The notes under the pieces are model-generated. The model made no database searches. It was not told the DNA's origin and saw only the letters and a list, made by a program, of their open reading frames with translations. Source: Paenibacillus sp. FJAT-29882 (GTDB lineage Bacteria; Bacillota; Bacilli; Bacillales; DSM-1321). From it: DNA of 64,000 nt. Positions 45,903-53,796 of this stretch are shown here, piece by piece (within the stretch, counting starts at the first letter, position 1; every line of letters begins with the position of its first letter). The translations under genes were made by a program, and so were the position numbers. Location: positions 137,048 through 201,047 of the forward strand of contig NZ_LMVB01000004.1 in NCBI RefSeq assembly GCF_001510645.1. Direction: 5' to 3'.

Positions 45903-46853
45903 TTACAATTTATACATCCCTCTTTCAATAGATCTTTTCAGGTCTGTAAAACCTAATTCCTCACAAGTTTTCATAAATTCATCCTTTTTAATCGATTTAC
46001 TTAAGTTGTTTGCGTCCACTTTTGCCTCTTTTACTAACAAAGTAAGCCTCTTAAAAAACAAAGCATTCTCTTCGTTAAGGTCAATAAGTTTTTTATATCT
46101 ATACAATTCCTTTGGTATATCACCACTCTTCATACCTTCTACCATAGCCTCTACGCTACCGTAATACTTAATTAACTTATTTGCCCCTTTTTCACCTATT
46201 CCCGGAACGCCAATAAGATTATCAGAGTCATCCCCCATAAGTGCCTTAATATCAACAATTTGTTTAGGTTCCAAACCTCCATATTTTTCTCTAAATGTTT
46301 CCGAATTATAAAAAACGTCATTCCGACCGCTTCTAATAATTTGAATACAATTTTCACTCACTAGCTGCAGTAAATCTTTATCATTAGATAAAAGATACAC
46401 TTGATCATCTTTAAGCTTTTCTACCATACTCGCAATTAAATCGTCGGCCTCGTAATAAGAATCACAGAATAAATTTAATCCCATTAGAGTTAGTTTTTCC
46501 TTTAGAAGTTGAAATTGCTCTTTTAAAGGGGCCACTGTCTCTCCTCTGTTCGCTTTGTAATCAGGGTATAGTTCTTTTCTAAATCCCCTGCCTTCGTCAA
46601 AAAAGATCCCCATATGAGTTATATCAAGTGTGTGACGATATTTTAGCAAACTTTTAAGAAAGCCATTTACTCCGTTTGTATATCTTCCATCTGATGACTT
46701 TTGCAATTTATCAGGGTTAATGGCCGTAGCATGATAACACCGATTTAATAAGTTATTTCCATCAATCAGTAACACATTCTTTCTAAATATTGGTACTGTG
46801 TCTTTTACTTCTTTTTCTAACTCTTCAAATAATAGTAGAGTTAACTGTTCCAT
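45903..46853 (-). CDS. 5'-3' exonuclease/flap nuclease (DNA polymerase I N-domain-like)
   Basis: A 316-residue protein. VLLIDGNNLLNRCYHA (first metal ligand Asp), FFDEGRGFRKELYPDYKANR, YYEADDLIASM, YLLSNDKDLLQLV and GDDSDNLIGVPGIGEKGANKL (helix-hairpin-helix; split as GDDSDN and GIGEKGA) are the complete FEN/Pol-I 5' nuclease set. It removes RNA primers or flaps. The N-terminus MEQLTLLLFEELE begins with a clamp-binding-like QLTLLL. Second gene of the operon headed by the Cys-rich protein. Confidence 0.92.
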   Translation of the reverse strand: MEQLTLLLFEELEKEVKDTVPIFRKNVLLIDGNNLLNRCYHATAINPDKLQKSSDGRYTNGVNGFLKSLLKYRHTLDITHMGIFFDEGRGFRKELYPDYKANRGETVAPLKEQFQLLKEKLTLMGLNLFCDSYYEADDLIASMVEKLKDDQVYLLSNDKDLLQLVSENCIQIIRSGRNDVFYNSETFREKYGGLEPKQIVDIKALMGDDSDNLIGVPGIGEKGANKLIKYYGSVEAMVEGMKSGDIPKELYRYKKLIDLNEENALFFKRLTLLVKEAKVDANNLSKSIKKDEFMKTCEELGFTDLKRSIERGMYKL

Positions 46854-46868
46854 ATTCTACAAATCCCT

Positions 46869-47156
46869 TCAAAAAAGTTTTAGTTGTTTGTCACCACATT
46901 CTATTGATCCTTCATGATTATCATCTTTAATTTGGTTAGATAAGGTTTTTTCTACCTGTCCTTTTCCCTGCGATTTTACATGACCCGTGGAGATCTGCCC
47001 CTGATTTCTTTGATAACAGCGGCAAGCTTCCATGGATGACTTATCCTTATCTTTGTAGTAGCAATCTTTCTTACCATAATCACAAGACTTCCAATGACCA
47101 CAACACGAGAATGGAATACTAAAGCCTGTTTTAGAAAAACCCGCTTTCTCTTTCAA
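46869..47156 (-). CDS. Cys-rich small protein ending in a clamp-binding-like QLKLF
   Basis: Ninety-five residues, starting at TTG 47156, eight bases after AAGGAGG; the frame is open further upstream without a ribosome site. Residues 10-50 carry CCGHWKSCDYGKKDCYYK and EACRCYQR, eight Cys that probably bind metal. The last five residues are QLKLF, matching the bacterial clamp-binding pentapeptide QL(S/D)LF. First gene of the exonuclease/E2-like operon, under leader C. Could be a clamp-tethered zinc protein; family unknown. Confidence 0.6.
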   Translation of the reverse strand: MKEKAGFSKTGFSIPFSCCGHWKSCDYGKKDCYYKDKDKSSMEACRCYQRNQGQISTGHVKSQGKGQVEKTLSNQIKDDNHEGSIECGDKQLKLF

Positions 47157-47162
47157 TGGTAT

Positions 47163-47293
47163 TTCCTCCTTAAAAAAGTTTTTCAGTAAACGCAAAAAAA
47201 CGCACCTATTTCAGTCACCAAGAAATGTGTTTCAAAATTGGTAACTCAAATTTGAGCGTTTAATAATAATTCCTCATCCCGCATGGGTTAAGG
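47163..47293 (-). promoter_or_regulatory. Conserved leader C (Cys-rich/exonuclease/E2-like operon)
   Basis: Hairpin 47272-47293: CCUUA, A, CCC, loop AUGC, GGG, A, UGAGG. Terminator with outer arms AAACGC/GCGTTT (47198-47203 and 47256-47261) and seven U. AAAACTTTTTTAAGGAGG follows. A candidate -10 box TATAAT lies about 30 bases upstream of the hairpin on the minus strand (near 47320). Confidence 0.72.
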
Positions 47294-47402
47294 TAAATTT
47301 AAAAGAAAATAATACATATATTATACCTTTTTTTATCATAAAAAGAAATAATACTACAAAATTATGATAAAATTAGTATACATTACTTTCATTTTTTTTA
47401 GT

Positions 47403-47520
47403 CCACCCACGCGGGAGGCACATTACTTTGAACTTAAGCATTCTTTCGAATGATTTTTCCTGTTTCTTTACAGTAAAACCATTTGAATGGATGCTTTTTT
47501 TAATTATCTTTTAAGGAGAG
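47403..47520 (+). promoter_or_regulatory. Conserved leader G (plus strand, 47529 gene)
   Basis: Hairpin 47403-47418: CC, A, CCC, loop ACGC, GGG, A, GG. Terminator arms 47437-47452 and 47480-47495 (AGCATTC...GAATGGATGCT) with seven U, then CTTTTAAGGAGAG at 47508-47520. It is divergent from leader C; TATACATTACTTT at about 47378 may be its -10 region. Confidence 0.72.
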
Positions 47521-47528
47521 TGTTATTT

Positions 47529-48527
47529 TTGAAGAAGTTGATATTTTGGGCTGTTCTGCTTTATCCGGTCACCTACTTAATTGAACGGTTCGTCGGCCTT
47601 TCAATCTTTAGTACATACAAAGAATTAATAATGGTAGGGTATAATTTTATCTATAGCTGGTGGGATTGGTTATTAATAACTGGGATTACCTATTATGTTT
47701 GTAGAAATATATCAGAAATAAAGTACGATACTCAAGAGGAAATACGCAATAATAGATTTGTGTATGAAATGGAGCGGTGGCAAAATACACCCTATGTACC
47801 TCCCCTTTTGTTTTTTTATCTTACAAATCCACCTCAGTCTTATAGTAATAATGCTGCGAAAGCTGTGAACAACAGATTCTATCAAACTGTCGTTAATTAC
47901 TTTCGTGACAGAGTATTTATAAATGCGTTTTATAATTCACCTAACCCCCAAAATCGCCCTGATTTTTGGCAGGTTATTGGAGCTTTGGACATATTTAAAA
48001 CAATTTTAGCATTCTCCTTAGCCTTAGGTTGGTTTTCTGCTGTGACACTTTCCTCACCTAATAACTGGTTTTCTGGGTGGGAAAGATTCTCGATTCCTCC
48101 GATTTTTTATCTTAGTATGTATTTTGTTATGAAAGTTCAAGCATATGCGGAAATGAGCTATTCGACGTTGGATGAGATTCTTCTTAACTATTTCGGGCAG
48201 CATGATCCTAGAATAACTTGGAGAGAGTTGCTACAAGACCAGGACCGCGGACATATTGTTTTATCTGCTTGGCAAGCTGAAAGAGAAAAAAGGCAGCGAT
48301 ATACCTTTATCGTTAGAAATATGCCGGTACCCGAATATATATCACAGTATACTAATCCTTCATTGGCACCCTATCCATACCCATCACAACAGCTACCAGA
48401 TTGGGTTGATCAAATGGAGTTATATTACCAAGATAAACAAAAAGAATGGCAAGCTGTTCCGGCAGAAAATAGACCAGGTTCTAATAATGTCATTGAATTT
48501 AAAAAGAAAACAAGAAAACCTTCATAA
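47529..48527 (+). CDS. Polytopic membrane protein, unknown
   Basis: A 332-residue protein starting at TTG 47529, eight bases after AAGGAGAG; the ATG at 47487 lies inside the terminator hairpin of leader G and is not a likely start. Four to five membrane segments (about 1-25, 35-55, 145-165, 180-205), a WWDWLLITG segment, and a Pro/Tyr-rich cytoplasmic tail. The only plus-strand gene in the replication region, but it shares the conserved leader, so it belongs to the same regulon. No family recognised; a membrane anchor for replication or transfer is possible. Confidence 0.65.
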   Translation: MKKLIFWAVLLYPVTYLIERFVGLSIFSTYKELIMVGYNFIYSWWDWLLITGITYYVCRNISEIKYDTQEEIRNNRFVYEMERWQNTPYVPPLLFFYLTNPPQSYSNNAAKAVNNRFYQTVVNYFRDRVFINAFYNSPNPQNRPDFWQVIGALDIFKTILAFSLALGWFSAVTLSSPNNWFSGWERFSIPPIFYLSMYFVMKVQAYAEMSYSTLDEILLNYFGQHDPRITWRELLQDQDRGHIVLSAWQAEREKRQRYTFIVRNMPVPEYISQYTNPSLAPYPYPSQQLPDWVDQMELYYQDKQKEWQAVPAENRPGSNNVIEFKKKTRKPS

Positions 48528-48575
48528 TATCATCAAATAATTGCAGTGTTTTTGAATAAATGATATATTTAAGGT

Positions 48576-48616
48576 CCTTAAAAAAGTTTTTGGTGAATTG
48601 CTAGCGCAAAAAATCG
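48576..48616 (-). pseudogene. Orphan 3' end of a conserved leader
   Basis: On the minus strand, ATTTTTTGCGCTAGCAATT then CAAAAACTTTTTTAAGGACC matches the U run and ribosome-site end of the conserved leaders, but no gene follows; the next open frame downstream is the 3' end of a convergent gene. It is probably left over from a deletion. Confidence 0.5.
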
Positions 48617-48626
48617 GAAACGGAAA

Positions 48627-48661
48627 AAATCCCTTGTACGGAAATACAGGGGATTTTTCTT
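48627..48661. terminator. Intrinsic terminator
   Basis: AAAAATCCC and GGGATTTTT arms with a CTTTTT tail, serving the plus-strand membrane gene and possibly the opposite strand. Confidence 0.75.
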
Positions 48662-48701
48662 TTTATATTTATTCCTTATTCATTAGGCTTTCAAATATTC
48701 C

Positions 48702-48899
48702 TTAAAAAATTTTAATTAAGGCTTTGGTATTTTTTTTATTGATTTTAACCTCAAATGTACACTTTACACCAGTTAGAACTTCTGACACATAATACACTAT
48801 ATCCTCCAAAGTATAAAAACTATTTAGATTAGGCCTTATCAAGGCGAAATTTTGCTTATCTAAATCTAATAAGGCTTTTCCTATTTCATATAAGATCAT
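48702..48899 (-). CDS. Small protein, unknown
   Basis: Sixty-five residues, ribosome site AGGGGGTAG, 26 bases after the C5 methyltransferase gene and so probably co-transcribed. No family recognised. Confidence 0.55.
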   Translation of the reverse strand: MILYEIGKALLDLDKQNFALIRPNLNSFYTLEDIVYYVSEVLTGVKCTFEVKINKKNTKALIKIF

Positions 48900-48925
48900 T
48901 GTCTACCCCCTGAATTTATAATCCT

Positions 48926-50350
48926 TTAAAAAACAAAACCCAACTGGTTCTCTGAATTGACACTCATACTACTGACCATTTTATTAACGCTCTTATTAGT
49001 CCTGTTTCTATTAAGGTAAAATACTTCAGCTATCTTATTAGCGATCGATTGAATCAAACCACAATCCAAACTCTGTCCAATGAGTTCATATTGACGAATT
49101 TTTCCGATTGTATTAGGATAAGAAAACCAGGAAGGGACCCTAAATATTTTGAAAAGCTCCGGGATAGTTAAGAACCTAAAATGCTTTTTATCATCTGATA
49201 ATACATATGAATTAGACGCACTCTGGCTCGTATATCGGGCTGGGACACAATTTATTTCAATATCTTTAGGAGATACAAAGGTTTTAGACAGGTTTCTGTC
49301 TTTCCATGATCCTCCATTCTCCCCGCGTTTCTTAAAATTACTTACCCAAGTGTCTACTGATTTCCAATCGTAGTCTGCAGTCTCTTTTTTATCAAAAAAC
49401 TCCCGAAGTTTTTTTCTCCGTGGCGCTTTTGGAGCAATTGGAAAAGAAAAAGATAGAAAGTCTTCCTGTGTCCTGAAGGCACATACAAAAACTCTTTTTC
49501 TTCTAGCGATTGAAGCAAAATCATAACTATCTAGAGGTTTTTCAGACCAATAAGGATAAACATCTTTTAGTAATGACTTTAGCCTTTCATACCCCGCTGT
49601 TTTATACCATTTTGGTACATTCTCAAATGCTATAATGCGGCTTTCAGCAGCCCGTATTATTTCGCTTGTAGCAAGTATTAAATCATTAATGATCCCTTCA
49701 TTCCCATGACCCAAGCTACTCGCCTCCGTACATGGTAATGTAACAAATGCAACATCTGCTTTTGGAAACGTTGAACAATCCAAGAGGTTCCCCGTAAATA
49801 GATAGCTGGAAGGAAAATTATGTGTAAATACTTCCGAGCAGTCATCTTCTAATTCCACAGCTCCAACACTTTTGAACGCTCCGGAATTTTCGAACGCCGC
49901 TGTTCCAAAACCCGCTCCTGCACATATAGAAAGTAATGATATTCGCTCATCAGAATTTTTAATAAACGTTTCCTTCTCAAATAGTTTGAATTGAAGCGGG
50001 CGAATAATTACCTTACTTCCCTCAGAATCTTTGTATACATTGATTTCTACCTTCTGCCTAACATTAATAATCTTTTGATATTTTTTGCTAGCAGTATCCA
50101 CTAATGGCTCAATAAATGGACTTTCACCATCTCCTACTTTGCGTCCACTCACCTTTATTTTTGTATCTGCTTCACTTATCGGCTTGCTTTGAATCGTTAT
50201 CTCTTTTGCATCCTCATTAATAGAAACATAGAGTGATTGTCCTTTTTCAAATCCAGCTTGTTTACAAACCAGTGATTGCAGCCATATCCGTGGTGTATCT
50301 GGGGTATTTTTGCTAGAAATGTGATAAACCTTCTTAAATGCTAATTCCAT
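48926..50350 (-). CDS. DNA cytosine-5 methyltransferase with SymE/AbrB-like N-domain
   Basis: A 474-residue protein. Residues ~135-440 hold the C5 methyltransferase motifs: LLSICAGAGFGTAAFE (I, SAM binding), VTLPCTEASSLG (IV, catalytic Cys207), AFENVPKW (VI), ARRKRVFVCAF (VIII) and a late QYELIGQSLDCGLI (X). Residues 15-57 (PRIWLQSLVCKQAGFEKGQ...ITIQS) resemble the SymE/AbrB beta-barrel DNA/RNA-binding fold. The interdomain QFKLF (120-124) and the C-terminal QLGFVF resemble clamp-binding peptides. No restriction enzyme is adjacent, so it looks like an orphan methylase. Ribosome site GAGGATGAGG. Confidence 0.88.
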   Translation of the reverse strand: MELAFKKVYHISSKNTPDTPRIWLQSLVCKQAGFEKGQSLYVSINEDAKEITIQSKPISEADTKIKVSGRKVGDGESPFIEPLVDTASKKYQKIINVRQKVEINVYKDSEGSKVIIRPLQFKLFEKETFIKNSDERISLLSICAGAGFGTAAFENSGAFKSVGAVELEDDCSEVFTHNFPSSYLFTGNLLDCSTFPKADVAFVTLPCTEASSLGHGNEGIINDLILATSEIIRAAESRIIAFENVPKWYKTAGYERLKSLLKDVYPYWSEKPLDSYDFASIARRKRVFVCAFRTQEDFLSFSFPIAPKAPRRKKLREFFDKKETADYDWKSVDTWVSNFKKRGENGGSWKDRNLSKTFVSPKDIEINCVPARYTSQSASNSYVLSDDKKHFRFLTIPELFKIFRVPSWFSYPNTIGKIRQYELIGQSLDCGLIQSIANKIAEVFYLNRNRTNKSVNKMVSSMSVNSENQLGFVF

Positions 50351-50425
50351 ACTTCCTCATCCTCTCATTAATAAACCAATTATTTATATTTACCTTCGTA
50401 AAAGTATTAAATTTAAAGAAAAAAA

Positions 50426-50462
50426 AGCCGAAATGAGGATATTCCTCTATCGACTTTTTAAT
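50426..50462 (-). terminator. Intrinsic terminator
   Basis: On the minus strand AAAGTCGATAGAGGAA pairs with TTCCTC-derived arm TCCTCATTTCGGCTTT, then U run; ends the 50946/50482 unit. Confidence 0.7.
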
Positions 50463-50481
50463 CTCGTCTCATTAAGAGTAA

Positions 50482-50889
50482 TTAAGCTTTAATCAGTTTG
50501 TGATCTTCATCATTTTGAAATTCCATAATACTTCCTTCGTATATGCCCTCTATACTATAAGGGTCCCAAACGAGAACATCTTTATAGATTCTGAACCCAT
50601 ATGCATATAGAATTGGGAGTTTACGTTCAGACACAATAGGCGCCTTAATTTTAGCTATCATCCAATTCAATAAATAAAGAACACCTTCATCATGTCCTTC
50701 AATATCATGAATGACAGGTATAATCGAATAATTAGAATATTTTCCATCCTTAATCGAAATAGCAGCAATCTCATAAAGATCATTTTTCACAGTATATTTC
50801 AATATACCTTTTTTTATTGGTGATGAAATTACTGACCATTGTTTTGTAGCCACAAATTTAACTTGTTCATCATTTGATACCATTTGCAT
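50482..50889 (-). CDS. Unknown small protein
   Basis: A 135-residue protein, ribosome site AGGGGGAT. Alternating strands with an acidic segment (HDIEGHDEGVLYLLNWMIAK). Downstream of the 50946 gene across an attenuator-like hairpin. No family recognised. Confidence 0.58.
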   Translation of the reverse strand: MQMVSNDEQVKFVATKQWSVISSPIKKGILKYTVKNDLYEIAAISIKDGKYSNYSIIPVIHDIEGHDEGVLYLLNWMIAKIKAPIVSERKLPILYAYGFRIYKDVLVWDPYSIEGIYEGSIMEFQNDEDHKLIKA

Positions 50890-50911
50890 ATCCCCCTATA
50901 ATTACAATTTA

Positions 50912-50945
50912 AATAAAAAAGACTGAGCTAGCTCAGGCAGTGTCT
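50912..50945 (-). terminator. Attenuator-like hairpin between 50946 and 50482
   Basis: CTGAGC-TAG-CTCAG palindrome on the minus strand followed by TCTTTTTTATT, placed between two genes of the same direction. Confidence 0.6.
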
Positions 50946-51254
50946 CTAGCAAAAACGATAGATATTATCAACATCTTCTTTGGTTAAGACATATTCACCT
51001 AATTCATTAAATGGCAAGGGGGTATCAGTAATAATAGCTCCGAAATAATGCACCAATACACTCTTCTCTATTGCAACTAAATTTGCATACTCATCATGGC
51101 GAATATCATAGTAATATAGATTATCTACTCGGGATCCTTTAGGAATTCTAAAGATAGACACCTTTTTAATGTTTACTCCTTTGATTTGAAATATAGTTTC
51201 CTCTAAATCTTTTTTTAGGTACACATCGACCTTTTTTAACAAAGCACCTTCCAT
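50946..51254 (-). CDS. Unknown small protein under leader D
   Basis: A 102-residue protein starting with ATG 51254 after TAAGGAG. Basic N-terminal half (LLKKVDVYLKKDLEE), YYYDIRHDEYANLVAIE in the middle. No family recognised. Its leader ties it to the clamp and ubiquitin-like operons. Confidence 0.6.
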   Translation of the reverse strand: MEGALLKKVDVYLKKDLEETIFQIKGVNIKKVSIFRIPKGSRVDNLYYYDIRHDEYANLVAIEKSVLVHYFGAIITDTPLPFNELGEYVLTKEDVDNIYRFC

Positions 51255-51262
51255 AATAAACT

Positions 51263-51408
51263 ACTCCTTAAAAAAGTTTTGATTGAGACAACGCAAAAAA
51301 ACGCATCTCTTAAAATCAACAACGAATCTGCATGATGCAGCAATAATAGTTGTTCACTTTAAGAAAAGCGTTTTTAACAAAAAAATGGTTTCTCCAGCGT
51401 TGGTGAAA
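51263..51408 (-). promoter_or_regulatory. Conserved leader D (50946 gene)
   Basis: Hairpin 51389-51408: UUUC, A, CCA, loop ACGC, UGG, A, GAAA; the CCC/GGG stem of other leaders is replaced by CCA/UGG, a compensating change. Terminator arms 51299-51316 and 51356-51374 (AAACGCTTTTCTTAAA/TTTTAAGAGATGCGTTT) with an inner CTGCATCATGCAG hairpin. AAAACTTTTTTAAGGAG follows. Confidence 0.75.
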
Positions 51409-51486
51409 CAAAATTAAATAAATAAGATAATATTCATAATATCATATTTTAATAGGTATCGTAAATATATAGCTAAAACGGAAAAA

Positions 51487-51509
51487 AGACCGAATAAAAG
51501 ATCCGGTCT
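51487..51509. terminator. Hairpin AGACCG/CGGTCT
   Basis: AGACCG and CGGTCT arms within AT-rich DNA about 40 bases beyond the 51548 gene. Confidence 0.5.
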
Positions 51510-51547
51510 ATAATAGTTTTCATTTAAGTCACTATTAACGATATTAA

Positions 51548-51724
51548 TTAAAAAGGATATTTGTATTTGTGTAGAATACCAAATGAATACTTATTTTCCT
51601 TATAGTCATCTTTTACTTCTTCGTTTGTTGGTTTTATTATGTAGTAGGTTTTATAGCGTTTCCCTTGTCCTGTTTCAACAGTGACATAAAAACCATTCCA
51701 AAAAGTTGATTCTACATAATCCAA
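51548..51724 (-). CDS. Small protein coupled to the N6 methyltransferase
   Basis: Fifty-eight codons from TTG 51724 to TAA 51548, with the ribosome site TAAGGA overlapping the methyltransferase stop. Sequence is protein-like (FYVTVETGQGKRYKTYYIIK, then a Lys/Tyr-rich end). No family recognised; probably a strand-rich domain. Confidence 0.55.
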   Translation of the reverse strand: MDYVESTFWNGFYVTVETGQGKRYKTYYIIKPTNEEVKDDYKENKYSFGILHKYKYPF

Positions 51725-51730
51725 AAATCC

Positions 51731-52969
51731 TTAAAAAGTAAACATTAGCTGGTTCTGTGCAACACTTTTCTTTGTGTTTTTATTAGTCAATCCAATTTCA
51801 ATCTTTTCATTAACTTCTTCTTCTATAAATTCAAATATACTATGACACTTTTTCTGGGTTCTGTTAGCTAAAAATTTCTCATTTCTAATTCTAATTTCTT
51901 CAAAGCTTTTTTTCTCGAATTCAGAAAGTTTCAAATTAAATGGCGGGTTTGTAACAGAAGAGTCAAAGTTAATTTCTCTGGCCATAGCCTTCACTATCTC
52001 AAATCTTTTAATTTTAGTTAAGCTTTCCCATGGCAAACTTAAATCATCATCATATTTATATAGTTCACGTTTTTCTAGATCAATTGGGTGAACATATACT
52101 TCAGTAAATTCACTATTTTCTTTAAATATATTGATAGGAGCTTCATATTCCCCTTTTAAACTATCACCAACGTAGATTCTAGTATCGCTATTAAACTCGA
52201 AATATTTGTTAATTCGTTGCTCTTCCCTATCAAAATGCAAACCTATTATTGGATTAGGAACATATAACATTGAAGGCTTATAAAAAAACATTTGAATTGC
52301 TGCAGCTCTAACCATTATGTTGGATAAATCGGCTCCTACACAATTTAGGCTTCTAGAAGGAAGTATCATGGATCCTGCACCTATACAAGGTTCAAAAGTT
52401 GAAGAGATGAGTGCTTGTTCTTCATCTATTTCTAACATTTTCATAATCATGATTGATACTTGAGAAGGAGTAGGATAATAAGACAATGCGCCTGATTGAC
52501 CATGTTCAGCTAAAAAATAACTCAAATAATCAGCAGGATATTGTAAAAACAGTGAAAAATCCACAGTTTCGTACAAGTACTTCCATTCCCGTTCTGGAAT
52601 ATTAGGCTTTTTAAACCAGGATAACCCTAACGCGAATCCTATCCATTCAAGGAATTCAAAAACTCCTAAACTAATCCGCTGTAACGAAGAAAAAGCCTTC
52701 TCTAGCATTTTAATTACTTCTGGTGAGCGGGTCGCTGAGATTTTCACTTCAGGGACAGGATCTCCGCTTTTAAAATCTCCTTTTCCAATAATCGAAAACC
52801 ATTTATACCAATTACCATCAAGAACAGTATCACAATAAAAGACCGTGCCTCTTGCCCACCCAAAGTTATATGAGTCTTCAAACTGTCTTGGAAATGGTGT
52901 AAATAGTGGATGTTTCATTATTTGATGGATTTGAAAAATTTTTTCTTCAGTAATGTTTAATTCTTTCAT
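51731..52969 (-). CDS. DNA adenine-N6 methyltransferase
   Basis: A 412-residue protein starting at ATG 52969, seven bases after GAGGTG; codons upstream in frame lie within a terminator hairpin. STFEPCIGAGSMILPSRSL is motif I (SAM binding), and SVTNPPFNLKL is the catalytic NPPF motif IV, near the C-terminus. Overall resembles the N6 methylase domain of type I/IIG systems, but no specificity or nuclease subunit is adjacent. The C-terminus QNQLMFTF resembles that of the C5 methylase (ENQLGFVF), a possible clamp-binding peptide. Confidence 0.85.
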   Translation of the reverse strand: MKELNITEEKIFQIHQIMKHPLFTPFPRQFEDSYNFGWARGTVFYCDTVLDGNWYKWFSIIGKGDFKSGDPVPEVKISATRSPEVIKMLEKAFSSLQRISLGVFEFLEWIGFALGLSWFKKPNIPEREWKYLYETVDFSLFLQYPADYLSYFLAEHGQSGALSYYPTPSQVSIMIMKMLEIDEEQALISSTFEPCIGAGSMILPSRSLNCVGADLSNIMVRAAAIQMFFYKPSMLYVPNPIIGLHFDREEQRINKYFEFNSDTRIYVGDSLKGEYEAPINIFKENSEFTEVYVHPIDLEKRELYKYDDDLSLPWESLTKIKRFEIVKAMAREINFDSSVTNPPFNLKLSEFEKKSFEEIRIRNEKFLANRTQKKCHSIFEFIEEEVNEKIEIGLTNKNTKKSVAQNQLMFTF

Positions 52970-52992
52970 GTTTTTCACCTCGTAAAATAGTA

Positions 52993-53026
52993 AAAGAGAC
53001 AAATCTGTCATGATTTGTCTCTTTTC
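52993..53026 (-). terminator. Terminator hairpin in the leader of the N6 methyltransferase
   Basis: AAAAGAGACAAATC pairs perfectly with GATTTGTCTCTTTT around ATGACA, then a U-rich run and the GAGGTG ribosome site. A leader attenuator without the CCC hairpin. Confidence 0.7.
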
Positions 53027-53246
53027 ATTCGTACACTCTTAATAAATTATCTATTATTAATTTCTTATTCCAAACCCTTTAAATGAGCTTATGTGCCCTG
53101 TAGAATCATTTGAAATTCTATAACAATATTTCTTATAAATACAGCTTGATAAATGGCTTCAGTCGCATTTAACGTCCATGTTAAGGATTTTACTGTACAT
53201 TTCAAAAGTAGGATCTATTAGAATACTTATATAAACGCCAGTTATC

Positions 53247-53432
53247 TTATTTTCTTTTAATGATTTCATCTATTGCTGCTTCAATTTCGCCTTTATGTAG
53301 AAATAGGCCACCATTAATCAGACAAATTTCTTCAGGAGCATTATTAACGCATAGGAACCCATCTACACCCGGATTTTCATCCGTTAACGTAAATACATCA
53401 AATGAAAAATCTTTATACTTCATTTTCCTCAT
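53247..53432 (-). CDS. Small acidic protein, unknown
   Basis: Sixty-one residues (DFSFDVFTLTDENPGVDGFL in the first half). Follows the 53518 gene in the same direction. No family recognised; moderate coding character. Confidence 0.45.
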   Translation of the reverse strand: MRKMKYKDFSFDVFTLTDENPGVDGFLCVNNAPEEICLINGGLFLHKGEIEAAIDEIIKRK

Positions 53433-53517
53433 TTTGTCATCTTCTTTCTAAAATTACTTAAATAATTATTGCTCTAATTGAACGAGCTCATTAAATAGAT
53501 GTAAAGTTATATTTTTC

Positions 53518-53790
53518 TCACCAAACAAAATGTGGTATTTCACAAATAATATCTGCATCACTATCAAGCATGATCCAAACACAATCTTTTAATATAGCCA
53601 ATTTAATCAATCTTTCCAAATCACTTGGAAGCTCCATTTCAGATAAAAATTCTTCCTCTGGCACATGAATAAACCAACCATATTTAGGTTTATCATAAAC
53701 AATTAAACCGAAGTAATACTTTTCATTAAATGATTCAACTGTTCTAGAGTTAATATGTGCAGTTGACAGTTCGAGCATATTTATTATCAT
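53518..53790 (-). CDS. Small protein under leader E
   Basis: Ninety residues from ATG 53790, ten bases after AAGGAG. The frame is open further upstream but through the leader. Acidic, with PKYGWFIHVPEEEFLSEMEL. No family recognised. Confidence 0.55.
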   Translation of the reverse strand: MIINMLELSTAHINSRTVESFNEKYYFGLIVYDKPKYGWFIHVPEEEFLSEMELPSDLERLIKLAILKDCVWIMLDSDADIICEIPHFVW

Positions 53791-53796
53791 CTTTAC

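Noticed and set aside
47487..47528. ATG 47487 as start of the membrane protein
   Set aside because: That ATG is within the terminator stem of leader G; TTG 47529 has the ribosome site at proper distance.
53012..53246. Small gene downstream of 53247
   Set aside because: Short coding-like blocks occur in different frames (e.g. KENKITGVYISILIDPTF) but without start or ribosome site; too weak to list.
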